This document shows positions 1 to 10,327 of a DNA stretch of 64,000 bases, piece by piece; position 1 is the first letter of the stretch; every line of letters starts with the position of its first letter. A program made the position numbers and the translations under genes. Source of the stretch: Choristoneura fumiferana (Eukaryota > Arthropoda > Insecta > Lepidoptera > Tortricidae); NCBI RefSeq assembly GCF_025370935.1, contig NC_133497.1, positions 9,416,599-9,480,598 of the forward strand. The letters are read 5' to 3'. The notes below the pieces were generated by a model. That model was not told the origin of the DNA. It made no database searches and saw only the letters and a list, made by a program, of their open reading frames with translations.

Positions 1-21
1 CACAGAGGCGTTAGTGCTTTT

Positions 22-100
22 GAGGTCCGTTTAATGTTTGCTCGTGCTTTTTTGAATAACTAAAAATGAGCCAATCGCTAGCAAACGTTAAACTGACCTC
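22..100. repeat. small palindromic MITE remnant
   Basis: GAGGTCCGTTTAATGTTTGC at 22 is matched as an imperfect inverted copy ending at 100. The same GAGGTCCGTTTGA-type end recurs near 20602 and in the 40760-41213 element. Confidence 0.5.
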
Positions 101-179
101 TTAATATAATTTTTACTATATGAAAGAATTTTCATTTCTGTAGTGCGCGGTAATGGAATGTTTAGGCACGAGGGATCCA

Positions 180-340
180 TTTTCTACAACATTCTAATCC
201 TAGAATACCCATTTCCTAAGATATCCAAATCCCAGAAGTTCCGTATCCCATAGCATCCAAATTCTAGTAGACAAGTTTCCAGTAATAAATAACCAAATCC
301 TAGAAGATCCATTCTCTTAATATCCAAGTGCAACTTTAAT
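180..340 (-). repeat. decayed ~18-bp minisatellite
   Basis: On the minus strand, GGATnTTCTAGGATTTGG-like units recur several times (GGATCTTCTAGGATTTGG, GGATATCTTAGGAAATGG and others). Related units on the plus strand occur at 780-865 and 1165-1285. Confidence 0.55.
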
Positions 341-354
341 GAAATCCACAATGT

Positions 355-777
355 AATGAGGGCACCCGTTTTTGCGCTCACCAGTTGGCGCCACTGTAGA
401 CAAAGGTCCTGCCTGAAGTATAGTTTAGTTTCTTATTACGGGCGTGAACACAAAATTTACATTTAAATCATATTTAATACCTTAAAACCGTGATATAAAA
501 GTATCGACCATGCCACAGTGTTGCGTTGCGTAGTCCCGTTTTGTTCGGAAAAAAGGGAGGACAAAGGTTTCCGAAACAAAACTGTCTCAAAACACAAACA
601 CTCATTGCACGTAACGCATATTTGCCATGATTTATTTTGGGTATTGCAAAATATTCACAAAATAATTCTGATTATAAACCCGCGTAGCTCACCCAAAAAC
701 AGTGACATTTGACATTTCGGAGACCTCTCGCTACACTAGCGCCTCTAGCGGCGAATCCATACGCGATAGCCCTCCTT
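355..777 (-). mobile_element. MITE family A, copy 1 (diverged)
   Basis: A roughly 420-bp non-autonomous element whose other copies in the window begin AATGAGGGCTATCG and end with its inverted copy CGATAGCCCTCATT. This one is the most diverged, with the left end changed to AATGAGGGCACCCG. The body, with the ACGGGCGTGAA, CCCGTTTTGTTCGG and GCGTAGCTCACCCAAAA tracts, is shared. No coding capacity; its small ORFs are chance. Confidence 0.8.
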
Positions 778-779
778 AT

Positions 780-865
780 CCATGACGTTATAGGAATATG
801 GACGTTTTAAAAAGTGAGTATTTTAGGATAAACAAGGGTATTTAGGGTAAACAAGTAACGTTTTG
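780..865 (+). repeat. decayed ~18-bp minisatellite, second block
   Basis: Units such as GACGTTATAGGAATATG, AGTATTTTAGGATAAACAA and GGGTATTTAGGGTAAACAA. It is related to the blocks at 180-340 (inverted) and 1165-1285. Confidence 0.45.
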
Positions 866-867
866 GG

Positions 868-1160
868 AATTAAATAAATAAATATAAATAAATATCATGG
901 GACAATTCACACTAATTGACCTAGTCCCAAATTAAGCTTAGCAAAGCTTGGGTTATGGGTACTAAGCAACAGGATATAGATAAATAAACAATATAAGGTA
1001 GATACATAATATAAATATATCAAGTTTCAAAACCCAAAAAGAGAGAGTTATGTACTTACATTCGTATTTTTCATACAAATATCTGCCCCGACACGGGAAT
1101 CGAACCCGGGACCTCAAGCTTCGTAGTCAGGTTCTCTAACCACTAGGCCATCTGGTCGAA
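868..1160 (-). mobile_element. tRNA-derived SINE with intact tRNA-like head
   Basis: The head at 1158-1083 (minus) folds like a tRNA gene: TGGCCTAGTGGTTAGAG (box A), ACTACGAAG (anticodon-like ACG), GGTTCGATTCC (box B). It is followed by a body containing the inverse of TATCATGGGACAATTCACAC and an AAATA-rich tail at 868-892. Other copies of the body occur at 10709, 25154 and 56383, which marks it as a SINE rather than a functional tRNA-Arg gene. Confidence 0.75.
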
Positions 1161-1164
1161 TTGA

Positions 1165-1285
1165 ATGTTCTGGGAAGAACGTATTCAGCTAAATTGATGT
1201 TTTGGTAAATGGGTGTTCTGGGAAACCGAGGTTTTAAACCTAACGGATGTTTTAGGAAACGGATCTCTCGTGCCTAACCCGCTGA
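1165..1285 (+). repeat. decayed ~18-bp minisatellite, third block
   Basis: Units GATGTTTTGGTAAATGG, GTGTTCTGGGAAACCGA and GATGTTTTAGGAAACGG in tandem. They underlie the last codons of the open frame of the 2234 exon, which argues that the exon ends before them. Confidence 0.55.
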
Positions 1286-1312
1286 GACGCGCACGTTCCT
1301 GTAGGTACGTAC

Positions 1313-2234
1313 ATTTTCTTTCCAGCTTCGGTTCTTTTGGTGGTTTGGCAGGCTTGCTGGGTTTGACGGGCTTGCTAGGTTTGCATGATTTTGATGATTT
1401 TGATTTCTTCTTCTTTTTTTCTTCTTTCCCCATCACTACCTCTTGAACTTTCTCTTGCAAACAAGGTGGGAAACAAGAGTCGTTATGTTGCGCTAAGCTG
1501 TTGTCAGGGTTTGATTTTACAGACTTTGTAGATTTATTGTCGAGGTTTGAGCTCGTGCAGCAGACAGGTTCCAAGTCTTTTTTAGCCTCGGCTTTACAGC
1601 AGTCTGTTTTCGATGGCACTTTCGACGGTTCTTTCGACGGTTCTTTCGACGGTTCTTTCGACGGTGCTTTCGACGGTTCTTTCGACGCGGCTTTCGACGC
1701 AGCTTTCGACGCAGCCTTCGAAGCAGCCTTCACCTCTGTTTGCGACTCAACTGTCGTCAATTCTTTCGGGCAGGTTTTGGAGCAGCGTCTGTTCTCTGCT
1801 TTCTTTTCTGATTTTATTGTACACTTTTCCGCTTTTGAGGCGCACCTCTCTGCTTTTAACGAGCACTTTTCAGCTTTGGACGCCCGCCTTTCTGACTTTG
1901 ACGCTTTCTTCTCTGCTTTTAATTCTTGACAGATGTCAGTATCAGAATTCTCTTGCCTCACCGGTCTCTCGATTAGTGTGTATTCCGATTTAACATCGAT
2001 TTCTTTGTCTTCCTGTTGGGGCAACGGTGCCGAACAGGGTAGAAATTCAAGTGGGAATTCTTGATTACTTATACTTCTTCGTCTGCTTATTATATCGTCA
2101 CTGTCGTAGGAGGAGACCGTCAGCTCTAGTTCTGGACCAGGGGGGCCAACTGAGCAATTGTGATTAATTGGAGCCCTAGCTGGGGGAGAGCACGGTGGCA
2201 TGCAGTTAGAACAGGAAAGACGAGCTTGCCAATG
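1313..2234 (-). CDS. exon of an unidentified Lys/Ser-repeat protein
   Basis: A clear acceptor (tttgatttcag) precedes an exon read HWQARLSCSNCMPPCSPPAR. A Glu/Ser-rich part follows, then about four 7-residue units of the KAEKCSL/KAERCAS type, then ten or more tetrapeptides of the (A/E)(A/P)SK type, made by 12-bp tandem repeats at about 1617-1720. It ends in a Lys/Pro-rich stretch (KPSKPVKPSKPAK). The frame stays open to 1185, but the last 40 or so codons overlap a decayed minisatellite. A donor-like GTACGTACC at 1312 suggests the exon ends there and continues left of the window. I do not recognise the protein. It enters in phase 0, which hts exon 17 could supply, so a third hts tail is possible. 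A separate downstream gene is equally likely. Confidence 0.5.
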
Positions 2235-4430
2235 CTGAAATCAAAGTATAATTAAAAAATCCGACGACAGCCCAAGCTTGCCGTATATACTTGCGTATTT
2301 AAACTTCGTTTTTTTTTTGCATTAGAAAAAGGGTAAACAATCTTGACGAATCCTTTATAACACGACCAAAATAAGTTTGCACCTCACACATAACAAAAAC
2401 AGTTCAAAAACTAACGTTATAGTGCGAACCAAGTTGCGGGAAAAGCCAGTCTTATTTCAATAGGAACAAGCATGCGGGTCTCGTGATAAGTACCTAATAA
2501 CCGTGGCCCATTGACACCCACAATTGACGGAGATTGCAGGCACTTTGCCGATCTTTAGGAAAGGAAAGGGTATATTGAAAAAGCATGACACTCGTACATA
2601 CTAAAGGGATGGGATGAACGTAGATAAATTTAACACTGAATCTCCTAAAACAGGACTGTCCAAAACAGTTTAGCGAGTTATTACTACAATAGATTAGCGA
2701 GTTATAAAAACTACTAAAAATAATAAGATTAATAAGAAAATCCTTTACAACAGAATTTGATTCACCGTTTTTTATGACTATTAAATAAATGTTAAGTATA
2801 ATAACAGACTGCAATATTTTACAATAACATTACAACAACAAAAAAATTATAAGTGAATCAAGTAGGTAAGTAATCTAGATTATCTAGAACTCGAATTGAT
2901 GCCTGATAACATACCCTACCTACCTGATAAATACCTAATAACATATTATCCAAAGCAAAGGCTGTGTTCGAAAATCTTATAGGTACCTGATGTTTTGGAA
3001 GAAATAAAACTTCACTAGTTGAATAAAATGGCGGCTGAAATGAAAATTAACTCTTTCTTATAAAATATATTTGTTACATAACCACACGCCTCATAAACGA
3101 TTTCTAACTTAAAACAGTTCAGGAAAAAAAGACAGTTTTTAGTGACTCGCAGAAGTTTTTCAAATTATTTAAGTCACTTCATAAAATTAAAATTCATTTA
3201 TTTATTTCGTCAGCATAGGTATAATTAGAGTAGATACTACATAGTGGATACTATTTTTTTCATGAAAATTTTTTTTTTTCTTTTTTTTGTAGTCGAAACG
3301 AAAAGTAGAGTTTCCCTCGGGAAGAACCCTAAAATCACAATCGAATTATCGGCAAGTGTTGCAATGTTAAGATATCTATTGTAATGTAATGATTTTTCTC
3401 TTTGAACAATCTACTCGATCTAAGTCGGAACTGTCATAAAAATGGAAAACAAGTCGAACAGACCAAGTAAAATTGAATAGGTAAAGTAACTGGACAACTT
3501 TCAAACATTGGCCATGTAACCCACTTTTTGAACAATTATACTTTGACTATTTAAATTTTTGTATTATTTCATTGTGAATAAAGACGCGCGGGTCGCATGT
3601 GACTTGTGGACAGTCCTATTCTGGGATAAGTATTTTTTAAACACAAATGGAAAACGGCTATTCTAAGATTAGCATATTTTATTGGACATTTTGGGTACAG
3701 CTACCCGAATTGGTGGTGCTAGTGGGCCGGTATTCTAACAATATATTTTAAAACCTTGGCTGACCTTTTGATGCAATTACGATTCGCCGTTCGCGGCAAA
3801 AGTTGCTCGGGGATAAAGAAGCGGGATCACAGAGTTATTTGCTACGGCATGTAGACGGTGGTATACTTTTAAGTTCCCGACACTTCGACTTTTCTATTAG
3901 CGTCAGAATTACAAAATATCCTGAGCTTATTAAAGCTAAACACGGTCTTTATGTTATAACCGTGAATCGTCACGCTTTCAGTCTCTATTTTGGTCTCCGG
4001 TTGCCGTGACATTCCACGGCGAATCGTAAATGCGTCATAACTGAACTGAAAAACTTTTCTTACTAAACTCAGAGTCCTAGCAGTTATTTTTCACGTTCAT
4101 ACCTTCTGATTTGTTCTTCTTAGTGCAATAATGGACTCCATTATTTAGTCCATTGAGATTGAAGGGATTTCTCCATTACAAATAGTTTTAGAAAACCATA
4201 ATTTAGCCAAATACCTAACTCCAAACTGACAAACTGATTTGTCAAATTTTTTCATCTGTATGTTTTGAAGAACTTCAAAAAGAAATTGACGAAGGTTGTA
4301 TGTCCTGGGAAGAATTTATAATTTCATTCCTGATAAACTCTTGCGTTTACGTTATATATTGTGAAATTAATAATAGTTTGGATTTAGACCTTGCCGTTAG
4401 ATAGGCACTGAAATTAAATGTACATATAAA
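2235..4430. other. AT-rich intergenic DNA, nothing recognised
   Basis: No convincing exon, RNA gene or repeat family seen. It contains homopolymer runs (for example 3273-3290) and scattered short ORFs that look random. Confidence 0.5.
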
Positions 4431-4665
4431 TAATAATAATCCCAGCCTATATACGTCCCACTGCTGGGCACAGGCCTCCTCTCAGAATGAGATGGGCAGT
4501 AGTTAGTGGGGATTGGGAACTTCACACACACCATTGAATTGCTTCGCAGCAACGCAATTTCGCACCTCTGAGTTTTATTCATGTGCGAAATTACATTTGA
4601 AATTTACCACGAGCTTTACGGTGAAGGAAAACATCGTGAGGAAACCTGCACAAACCTGCGAAGCA
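4431..4665. mobile_element. SINE-like repeat with inverted second half
   Basis: 4431-4553 carries the common CAGCCTATATACGTCCCACT start of a lepidopteran repeat in plus orientation. From 4554 the rest of the same repeat (ACCACGAGCTTTACGGTGAA, AGGAAACCTGCACAAACC) reads in the opposite direction. Compare the uninterrupted copy at 47330-47625. Confidence 0.65.
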
Positions 4666-4774
4666 AACATATAAATAAGACAAAAAAAAAGTTGTTCGCA
4701 CACGTCAAAAAATAAACTTCATTTCCTACAAGTGCTAACAACTGTCACTCGGCCCTCTATTTACTCTATAGGTA

Positions 4775-4905
4775 CAGTCGAGTACATAAACTAGTGAGCA
4801 AAAATTTGATCAAAATATCTGAACACGATTCTACGCCGTTAACAATAGAGTCGTGTTCAGGTATTTTTGATCAAAATTTTGCTCACTAGTTTATGAACTC
4901 GACTG
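4775..4905. mobile_element. 131-bp palindromic MITE, TA target duplication
   Basis: CAGTCGAGTACATAAACTAG at the left is matched by an inverted copy at the right; arms are about 60 bp. TA dinucleotides flank both ends (4773-4774, 4906-4907), as for Tc1/mariner-type elements. Confidence 0.8.
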
Positions 4906-5495
4906 TACTAATGTACTAATACTCTGCCTCTACAAAATAATACAGATGTATTTAACGTTTTGCCTTCGTATTTTGTCGGAAAAGTTCATTTTATCTAGCT
5001 ATCTCAACTAGCTTACTGAAACCAATTGAGAGAGAAAGCTAAATACGAACTCATCCGAAAAAAAAATGTATTTAATACAGACATTGCATTGAAACGGCGA
5101 CCTTATACCTTTAAGGGATATCTGCCAATCAACTTTTGAGTGGTCGACTCGATAGGAGCATTTAGGGTCATTACGGGGACTGCACTACAACTGCATCGTT
5201 AACCGCAAACAGCAGACTTGCCGCGACTGTAGTTACGTTGCAGTTACAAAGCAGTCCGACCGCAACAACCCATAGGGTGTCGTCACAGACCTTATATCGA
5301 TAGACGAAAAGAGCGCTTTCTGTATGAGGACCTAGCGTGTCGAATTTTTCGTACCTACGATGACGTCACGAGCGAGATTTAGTAATGGGAAATCAAGACC
5401 GCACGGTACCGCTTCAAAGGCGTGCCGTCGCGACTTAGGTCGGACAAAACTGACCGTGGATCAAACTTTTGACACGCAAGGTAGGTAAACTCTTA

Positions 5496-6158
5496 CAGCC
5501 TTATTCATAAAAAAACCTTAATTGAGGTTTGATCGGTCTGTTACTTAGCAGACTGATTAAGCTTGTTAGACGGTTATCGAGAAGTATGATTCATAAACGC
5601 TTGCTAGCAGTCTGCTAGTTGTTGAGCTGCTGATAGACGGATTAGACGCGTTATGTTGGCAATCTTGACAAATCAAAGACAAAAAATGGCCTCATCGATA
5701 ATTAAAAAAAAAATTGACAGCAGTGACAGCAAATTAGCAGGAAAAAAAAGCGAGATGTTTGTTTTCCCGCCATTTCCGATCCGCATGTTTATGTTTAAGT
5801 GCAAAAAGCCGTAATTATGTTAATCATCCTAATTTTATTTTTCTCATATTTATTGTTAGTAAAGTAGCAGTAGTCCTGAAAATAAATTTTCCTGATTTTT
5901 TTTTAATCTTTGCGTAACTTCACCCTTCACTAAAAATATCTTCGGTATGGTTTTTTGCTCTTGTCAAAGTCCGCTGTTCAAACTTGTGGCGGCCATTTTG
6001 TGACTTAGCAGGGAGATAAAGGAGGGTCTACGGTCCTCTAACTTTAGCAGAGCCTTGATCGACTGATTAGCGCTAACAGACGTTTATGAATCACGTTTTT
6101 TAGCATCGGGCCTTCAAGGAGCCTTCAAGGAGGCTCTAACTTTTTATGAATAAGGCTG
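5496..6158. mobile_element. 663-bp MITE, TTA target duplication (PIF/Harbinger-like)
   Basis: Ends CAGCCTTATTCATAA and its inverse, flanked by TTA at 5493-5495 and 6159-6161. No transposase is encoded. A relative with TAA duplication is at 35675-35829. Confidence 0.8.
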
Positions 6159-6161
6159 TTA

Positions 6162-8820
6162 CAGTCTATCTCGACATAAGGTCTGTGGGTGTCGTAAAAT
6201 AACAAAATAACGAGGAGTTATAAATGAAACATATCTTTATTTGAAGAAGTCCAGTTTTGTTATATTAATGTGAATAAAATATAAGACACTGAAGGTCCAA
6301 CGTTGTGTCACTAAATTGCACAGAACACGTCCCCCTAGGTCGACTTATACAAGGTGCTCCAAAGGGAAAAGCGTAGCACCCTCTATAAAAACCAACTTGT
6401 CATTTTACAAACACTAGACTAAACTAGGTAATGTCAAATTGATTCTGTTAAACAGTTGCCAGTATAAATATCTGAATTTCGTTCTTATTTCACATCCAGT
6501 GAGTGTAAAATAGTAAAAGTAAAATAATTAGAACTTAACTTGACAGATACAAACATAACATTAAAAAATACGTATAAAATTGTAGTGTACTAAATAAAGT
6601 TCTGGGAAAGTAAGGCTGTATTTTTTTTAAATGTATACTATTTTTTTTTCTTTTTGTAAACAAGTGATTAATTTTTTTTTTCAACATACGTTACTTCAGT
6701 ATACCTACGTTATTTTATACTATAATGAATACTCTTCCAGACAATTTATTTTCATAAGACTTATCCATTTTCCAGTTTATAATTAATCTTGATATTAAAA
6801 GATTTTTGAAAACCCCTTATTAAACAACAAACCGGTCTAGACAATTTTACATACCATTCAGATATTCATACTGCCGATACAAAAATAAAAATAATAAAAA
6901 TATATTTTATTAAAATTTAAGAAAAAACACTTACAACATGTCGTTTTGTTTACTATGTTTCCTTAGCATGTACTTATATAGCAAGCATCGCTGGCTCTCT
7001 CTAGGGTCCTGCACCGCGTAGACTATATAACATTTCAAAGCTTGTCAAGAGCTTGTCCACATATAAAAAAAGTTTTTTACAGCATTTAATGAAAAAAAAA
7101 AAACTTGAAAAAATTGATGTTATCGTCGAAGTAACATGATCTCAAAAATCGACCGTGTTTAGACACAATCTTTGTCACTTTTTGAATATTAGAAATGTTA
7201 AAAATTTAAAAAATCCAAATAACAATATTTTTTAATTAGCTCTTGACTCATTTCGAAAAGTTTTTGTGACATTAAAAGAGCCCTAGAAAGGTCGCTATTA
7301 AAAAAAAACTTACGTCCGTACTGGAAATAATTTAAAAAAAGTATAGAGTAGGCGATTATCATCTTATCTTTACGTAATAAGTAGCTAACATACATTATAA
7401 TATTTTGTTTGATTACCTAATAATAATGTATATTTATAACTATGTAGCAGATACTGACCTTTTTAAAATACATGCAAATAAATTAAAATTATAGGTCGAT
7501 AGAAGTTTAATTGAAGGTTAAATTATTGTAACATATTTTTTACGATTAAAAAACAACACATAAGTTTGCATTTTAGTTTTTTTTTTATTCCTGTGTGTAA
7601 CAAATTTAAAAAGAGTAACGGCCAGTGATATTTCACCACATAGTTATATATAAAATATTCATAATTATTTTAAAAGCACAAACGGCATAGGGCCTAAATT
7701 TATTTAACAAAAAAGAAAATGGCCCCTAACACGAAAGCATTACATGCCGGTTTAAAGAATGCACCAAAAATACGAGAGTGATTTGAAAAACAGTATTATA
7801 AACAAATATCATACATTCATAGATCAGACATAGCGGAACAATAATAATAAACAAATAGTTAAACAAAAATATGTTACACATCGGAAAAAGTAACGTTAAA
7901 ATTCCCCTGTGTTATTACGGTAGAATAGATTAACATATAGCGACCGGTGGGTTAAAACGCTGTTTTTATAAAAAATAAAATAGAAATGAATAGGTAAGTA
8001 CGTAGATAATTACACTCCAGAGAAATTTAATAACAAAAATTTATAAACAAAAAGACCCTACAAATTTTCTGTACCTTTTTGCAATTATTTAATTTTCAGA
8101 AGTAACAAATAACATTTACATATTGTTTTTCAAACCACTAGCAGTAAATTAAAGGACCATAAGAGAGTTTGGCAAGTGAAAGAGTAATTTTGTCAAATAA
8201 TTTCGTCCGATAGTTAAAACTGGGCTCTAGTTTCGCTTTTGTAAACGTATTTGCCGCTGCAGCGTCTGTAACAGTAGGTGGGATACAGACTCAAACTGAC
8301 ATATCGAAAAAGAGCTTGTATTTTGCTAAGTACAGTCATCCATATTAATCGTCAAGTCACACTTGTTATTGTCGAGGTGTACTGCAAACATGAAGTCACA
8401 CCATAATTTTGTGTTTTTGCATATATTGACATATACTGTCATTCCTTTGTGCAACAATCGCGAGTCCTCAATAATCTCTCATTCAAATGTTGCTAGAATT
8501 GACACTATGACAACACGTATGAATCACAGACGATAATTACGTTTACCCAAGCTTAAGTATAGTGAAAACAATTTTAACATTCGGCATCAAACAAATGTAT
8601 CATAAAATCTCGATAATCAGTATTCAAGAACAATTTTATTGATATATCATTCTTTGAAACTTTTGCAAACACTACAAAATTAAAAAAAAATACATCAAAT
8701 GCCTCAACAAAATAGTTTTCACTGCACCATAAACCACCACACGAACACTGTTCCCGATCCAGGCGAATAATAAACAATAAAACTTAGATTAAAATGTCAT
8801 ACGATTTATAACGATAAATT
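6162..8820. other. AT-rich intergenic DNA, nothing recognised
   Basis: No exon or repeat family identified. Very AT-rich with A/T homopolymers; the small ORFs look random. It lies between the hts 3' end and the orphan exon. Confidence 0.5.
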
Positions 8821-8822
8821 TA

Positions 8823-8962
8823 GGGGCTGTTTCACCATCCATTGATTAGCGTTAACCGACGGTTAAATGTGATGCCGTCGCCGTCTATTCGAACAAAACA
8901 AATAGAGACGGCATCACACCTAAACGCCAGTTACACTAATCAATGGACGGTGAAACAGCCCC
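8823..8962. mobile_element. 140-bp palindromic MITE, TTA target duplication
   Basis: GGGGCTGTTTCACCATCCAT and its inverse form both ends; TTA flanks at 8820-8822 and 8963-8965. The palindrome extends through most of the element. A related palindrome with TTTCACCACTTGTCGAC ends is at 60852-60985. Confidence 0.8.
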
Positions 8963-8965
8963 TTA

Positions 8966-10189
8966 CACTCGAGTCAAAAAAACCATTGCGACTTACACGA
9001 TTGTACTTTTATCAATACGTCACAGATTTTTTCCACTGTGTCACAATGTTTCCAAATAAAAGCATTAAGGCGCTGATACACTCGTTCATTAACTGACAAT
9101 GAGCATTCTATCGAAACGACAGTAATTTTCTTCAAGCTTTTTGCCGAGCCGAGTCATTTTGTCATTCTGCGTCCCTTTCTACGCCTGTCGAATTTTTTGA
9201 CGAGCATTACTAGGTCGTTCACTAGGATGAATCGTAATAATGTTTACAGCGATGCTGTTCGACAAATTTAAAAGCAGCGAATACTTTATGTTCTGTTACA
9301 CTTGAACGCTCAAATCTCCTGTATGTACTTCACTTTTCATACCTACGCTCGGCGGTCGCTCTAAGGTTGTCAACTATGGCTTATGCACCAAAAAACTATT
9401 GTGGTCGTGGCACTCGTGTCTAGTTGGTTGATTTATTGTTGAGAATGAAACGGGAAGAATGGAAATATAAATTAATAACTAAAATATTTTAATTTAGTTG
9501 CGAAATTCACGATTATTTAATTTATACAACCTTTTTTTTTTGTTGCTCCATTATTGCACAAAAAAGTTCACAGACGCGTGTCTCAAGCGGATGGCACTCG
9601 CGCTCGCACTGGTCCCAACCGGTCCGAGATATCGTGTCCGTGAGCAGTGTCTATGTGTGCGTTGCTCGAGCGCACTTGTACGGAGATTGATTTCTGAACT
9701 GTCTGTGTTTTGTGATATCAGCACCTTTACATTTATTTTTGATACTACATGTCTGCAGTATACTAAGATAATTGATCGAACATTCAGGAACAACGCTCGT
9801 ATGGGAATATACAAGCCTCGAAGCCAGGGTACGCTTGCATTGCGCAAAAACAAGAGGCAGTGGTCGCCTTACTTTAAAATTACAAGTATTTTGAAAGCGA
9901 GATGGCAGTGATTTGTAGTAATTTTATCTGCAACAAAGATCTGTATTAATATAAAATATAACAAAAATACCACGACTTTTACGTATACTTGTATACTTAA
10001 TGCTTTGTAGCTATTTTAATTGACTAATTGCCATTCAGTACAAATAGGAAATTGTCCACATAAATTGAAGAATTGGTTATTTCTTGCATTCGGATCAAAG
10101 TTGAAGCCGTACGAAGTACGAAGGTGTACGAGTCGAGACTATTGAAAAGAGTTGAGCGAAGCGAGTGTTACAATTGAAAGTGTCTACCT
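8966..10189. other. hts 3' flank / probable 3' UTR and downstream DNA
   Basis: Contains a CG-richer patch at about 9570-9700 whose significance is unknown, and AATAAA hexamers on the minus strand near 9730 and 9430. No exon recognised. Confidence 0.4.
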
Positions 10190-10327
10190 CTAGGCGGGCT
10201 GCGGCGCGGCCTTGTCCTTCTTCTTTTCCTTCTTCTTCTTCAAGAAGGAGGGCGTCCGGAGTCCCTTCTTCTTCTTCTTGTCCTTCTTCGGGGACTCCTC
10301 CGTCGACACTTCCTTCGATGGAGAGCC
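10190..10327 (-). CDS. hts: hts exon 18 (C-terminal MARCKS-related domain, stop)
   Basis: 45 codons plus TAG at 10192-10190. Reads GSPSKEVSTEESPKKD, then five Lys, GLRTPSFL, four Lys, E, three Lys, DKAAPQPA. This is the MARCKS-related domain that ends alpha-, beta- and fly adducins. It binds calmodulin and is phosphorylated by PKC at the Ser of TPSF, and it is needed for spectrin-actin recruitment. Acceptor gacgtcgcag. The nearest downstream AATAAA I saw on this strand is near 9730, so the 3' UTR may be about 450 nt. Confidence 0.97.
   Translation of the reverse strand, partial: GSPSKEVSTEESPKKDKKKKKGLRTPSFLKKKKEKKKDKAAPQPA

Noticed and set aside
1083..1158. A functional tRNA-Arg(ACG) gene on the minus strand
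   Set aside because: Box A, box B and an ACG anticodon position are present, but it is joined to a body shared by at least three other loci in the window, so it is the head of a SINE.
1501..1929. Plus-strand ORFs over the Lys/Ser repeat exon
   Set aside because: They are shadows created by the tandem coding repeat on the minus strand; they lack splice or family support.
9498..9911. Plus-strand 137-codon ORF as a gene
   Set aside because: No recognisable domain, no conserved motif and no promoter evidence; retained only as a CG-rich patch.
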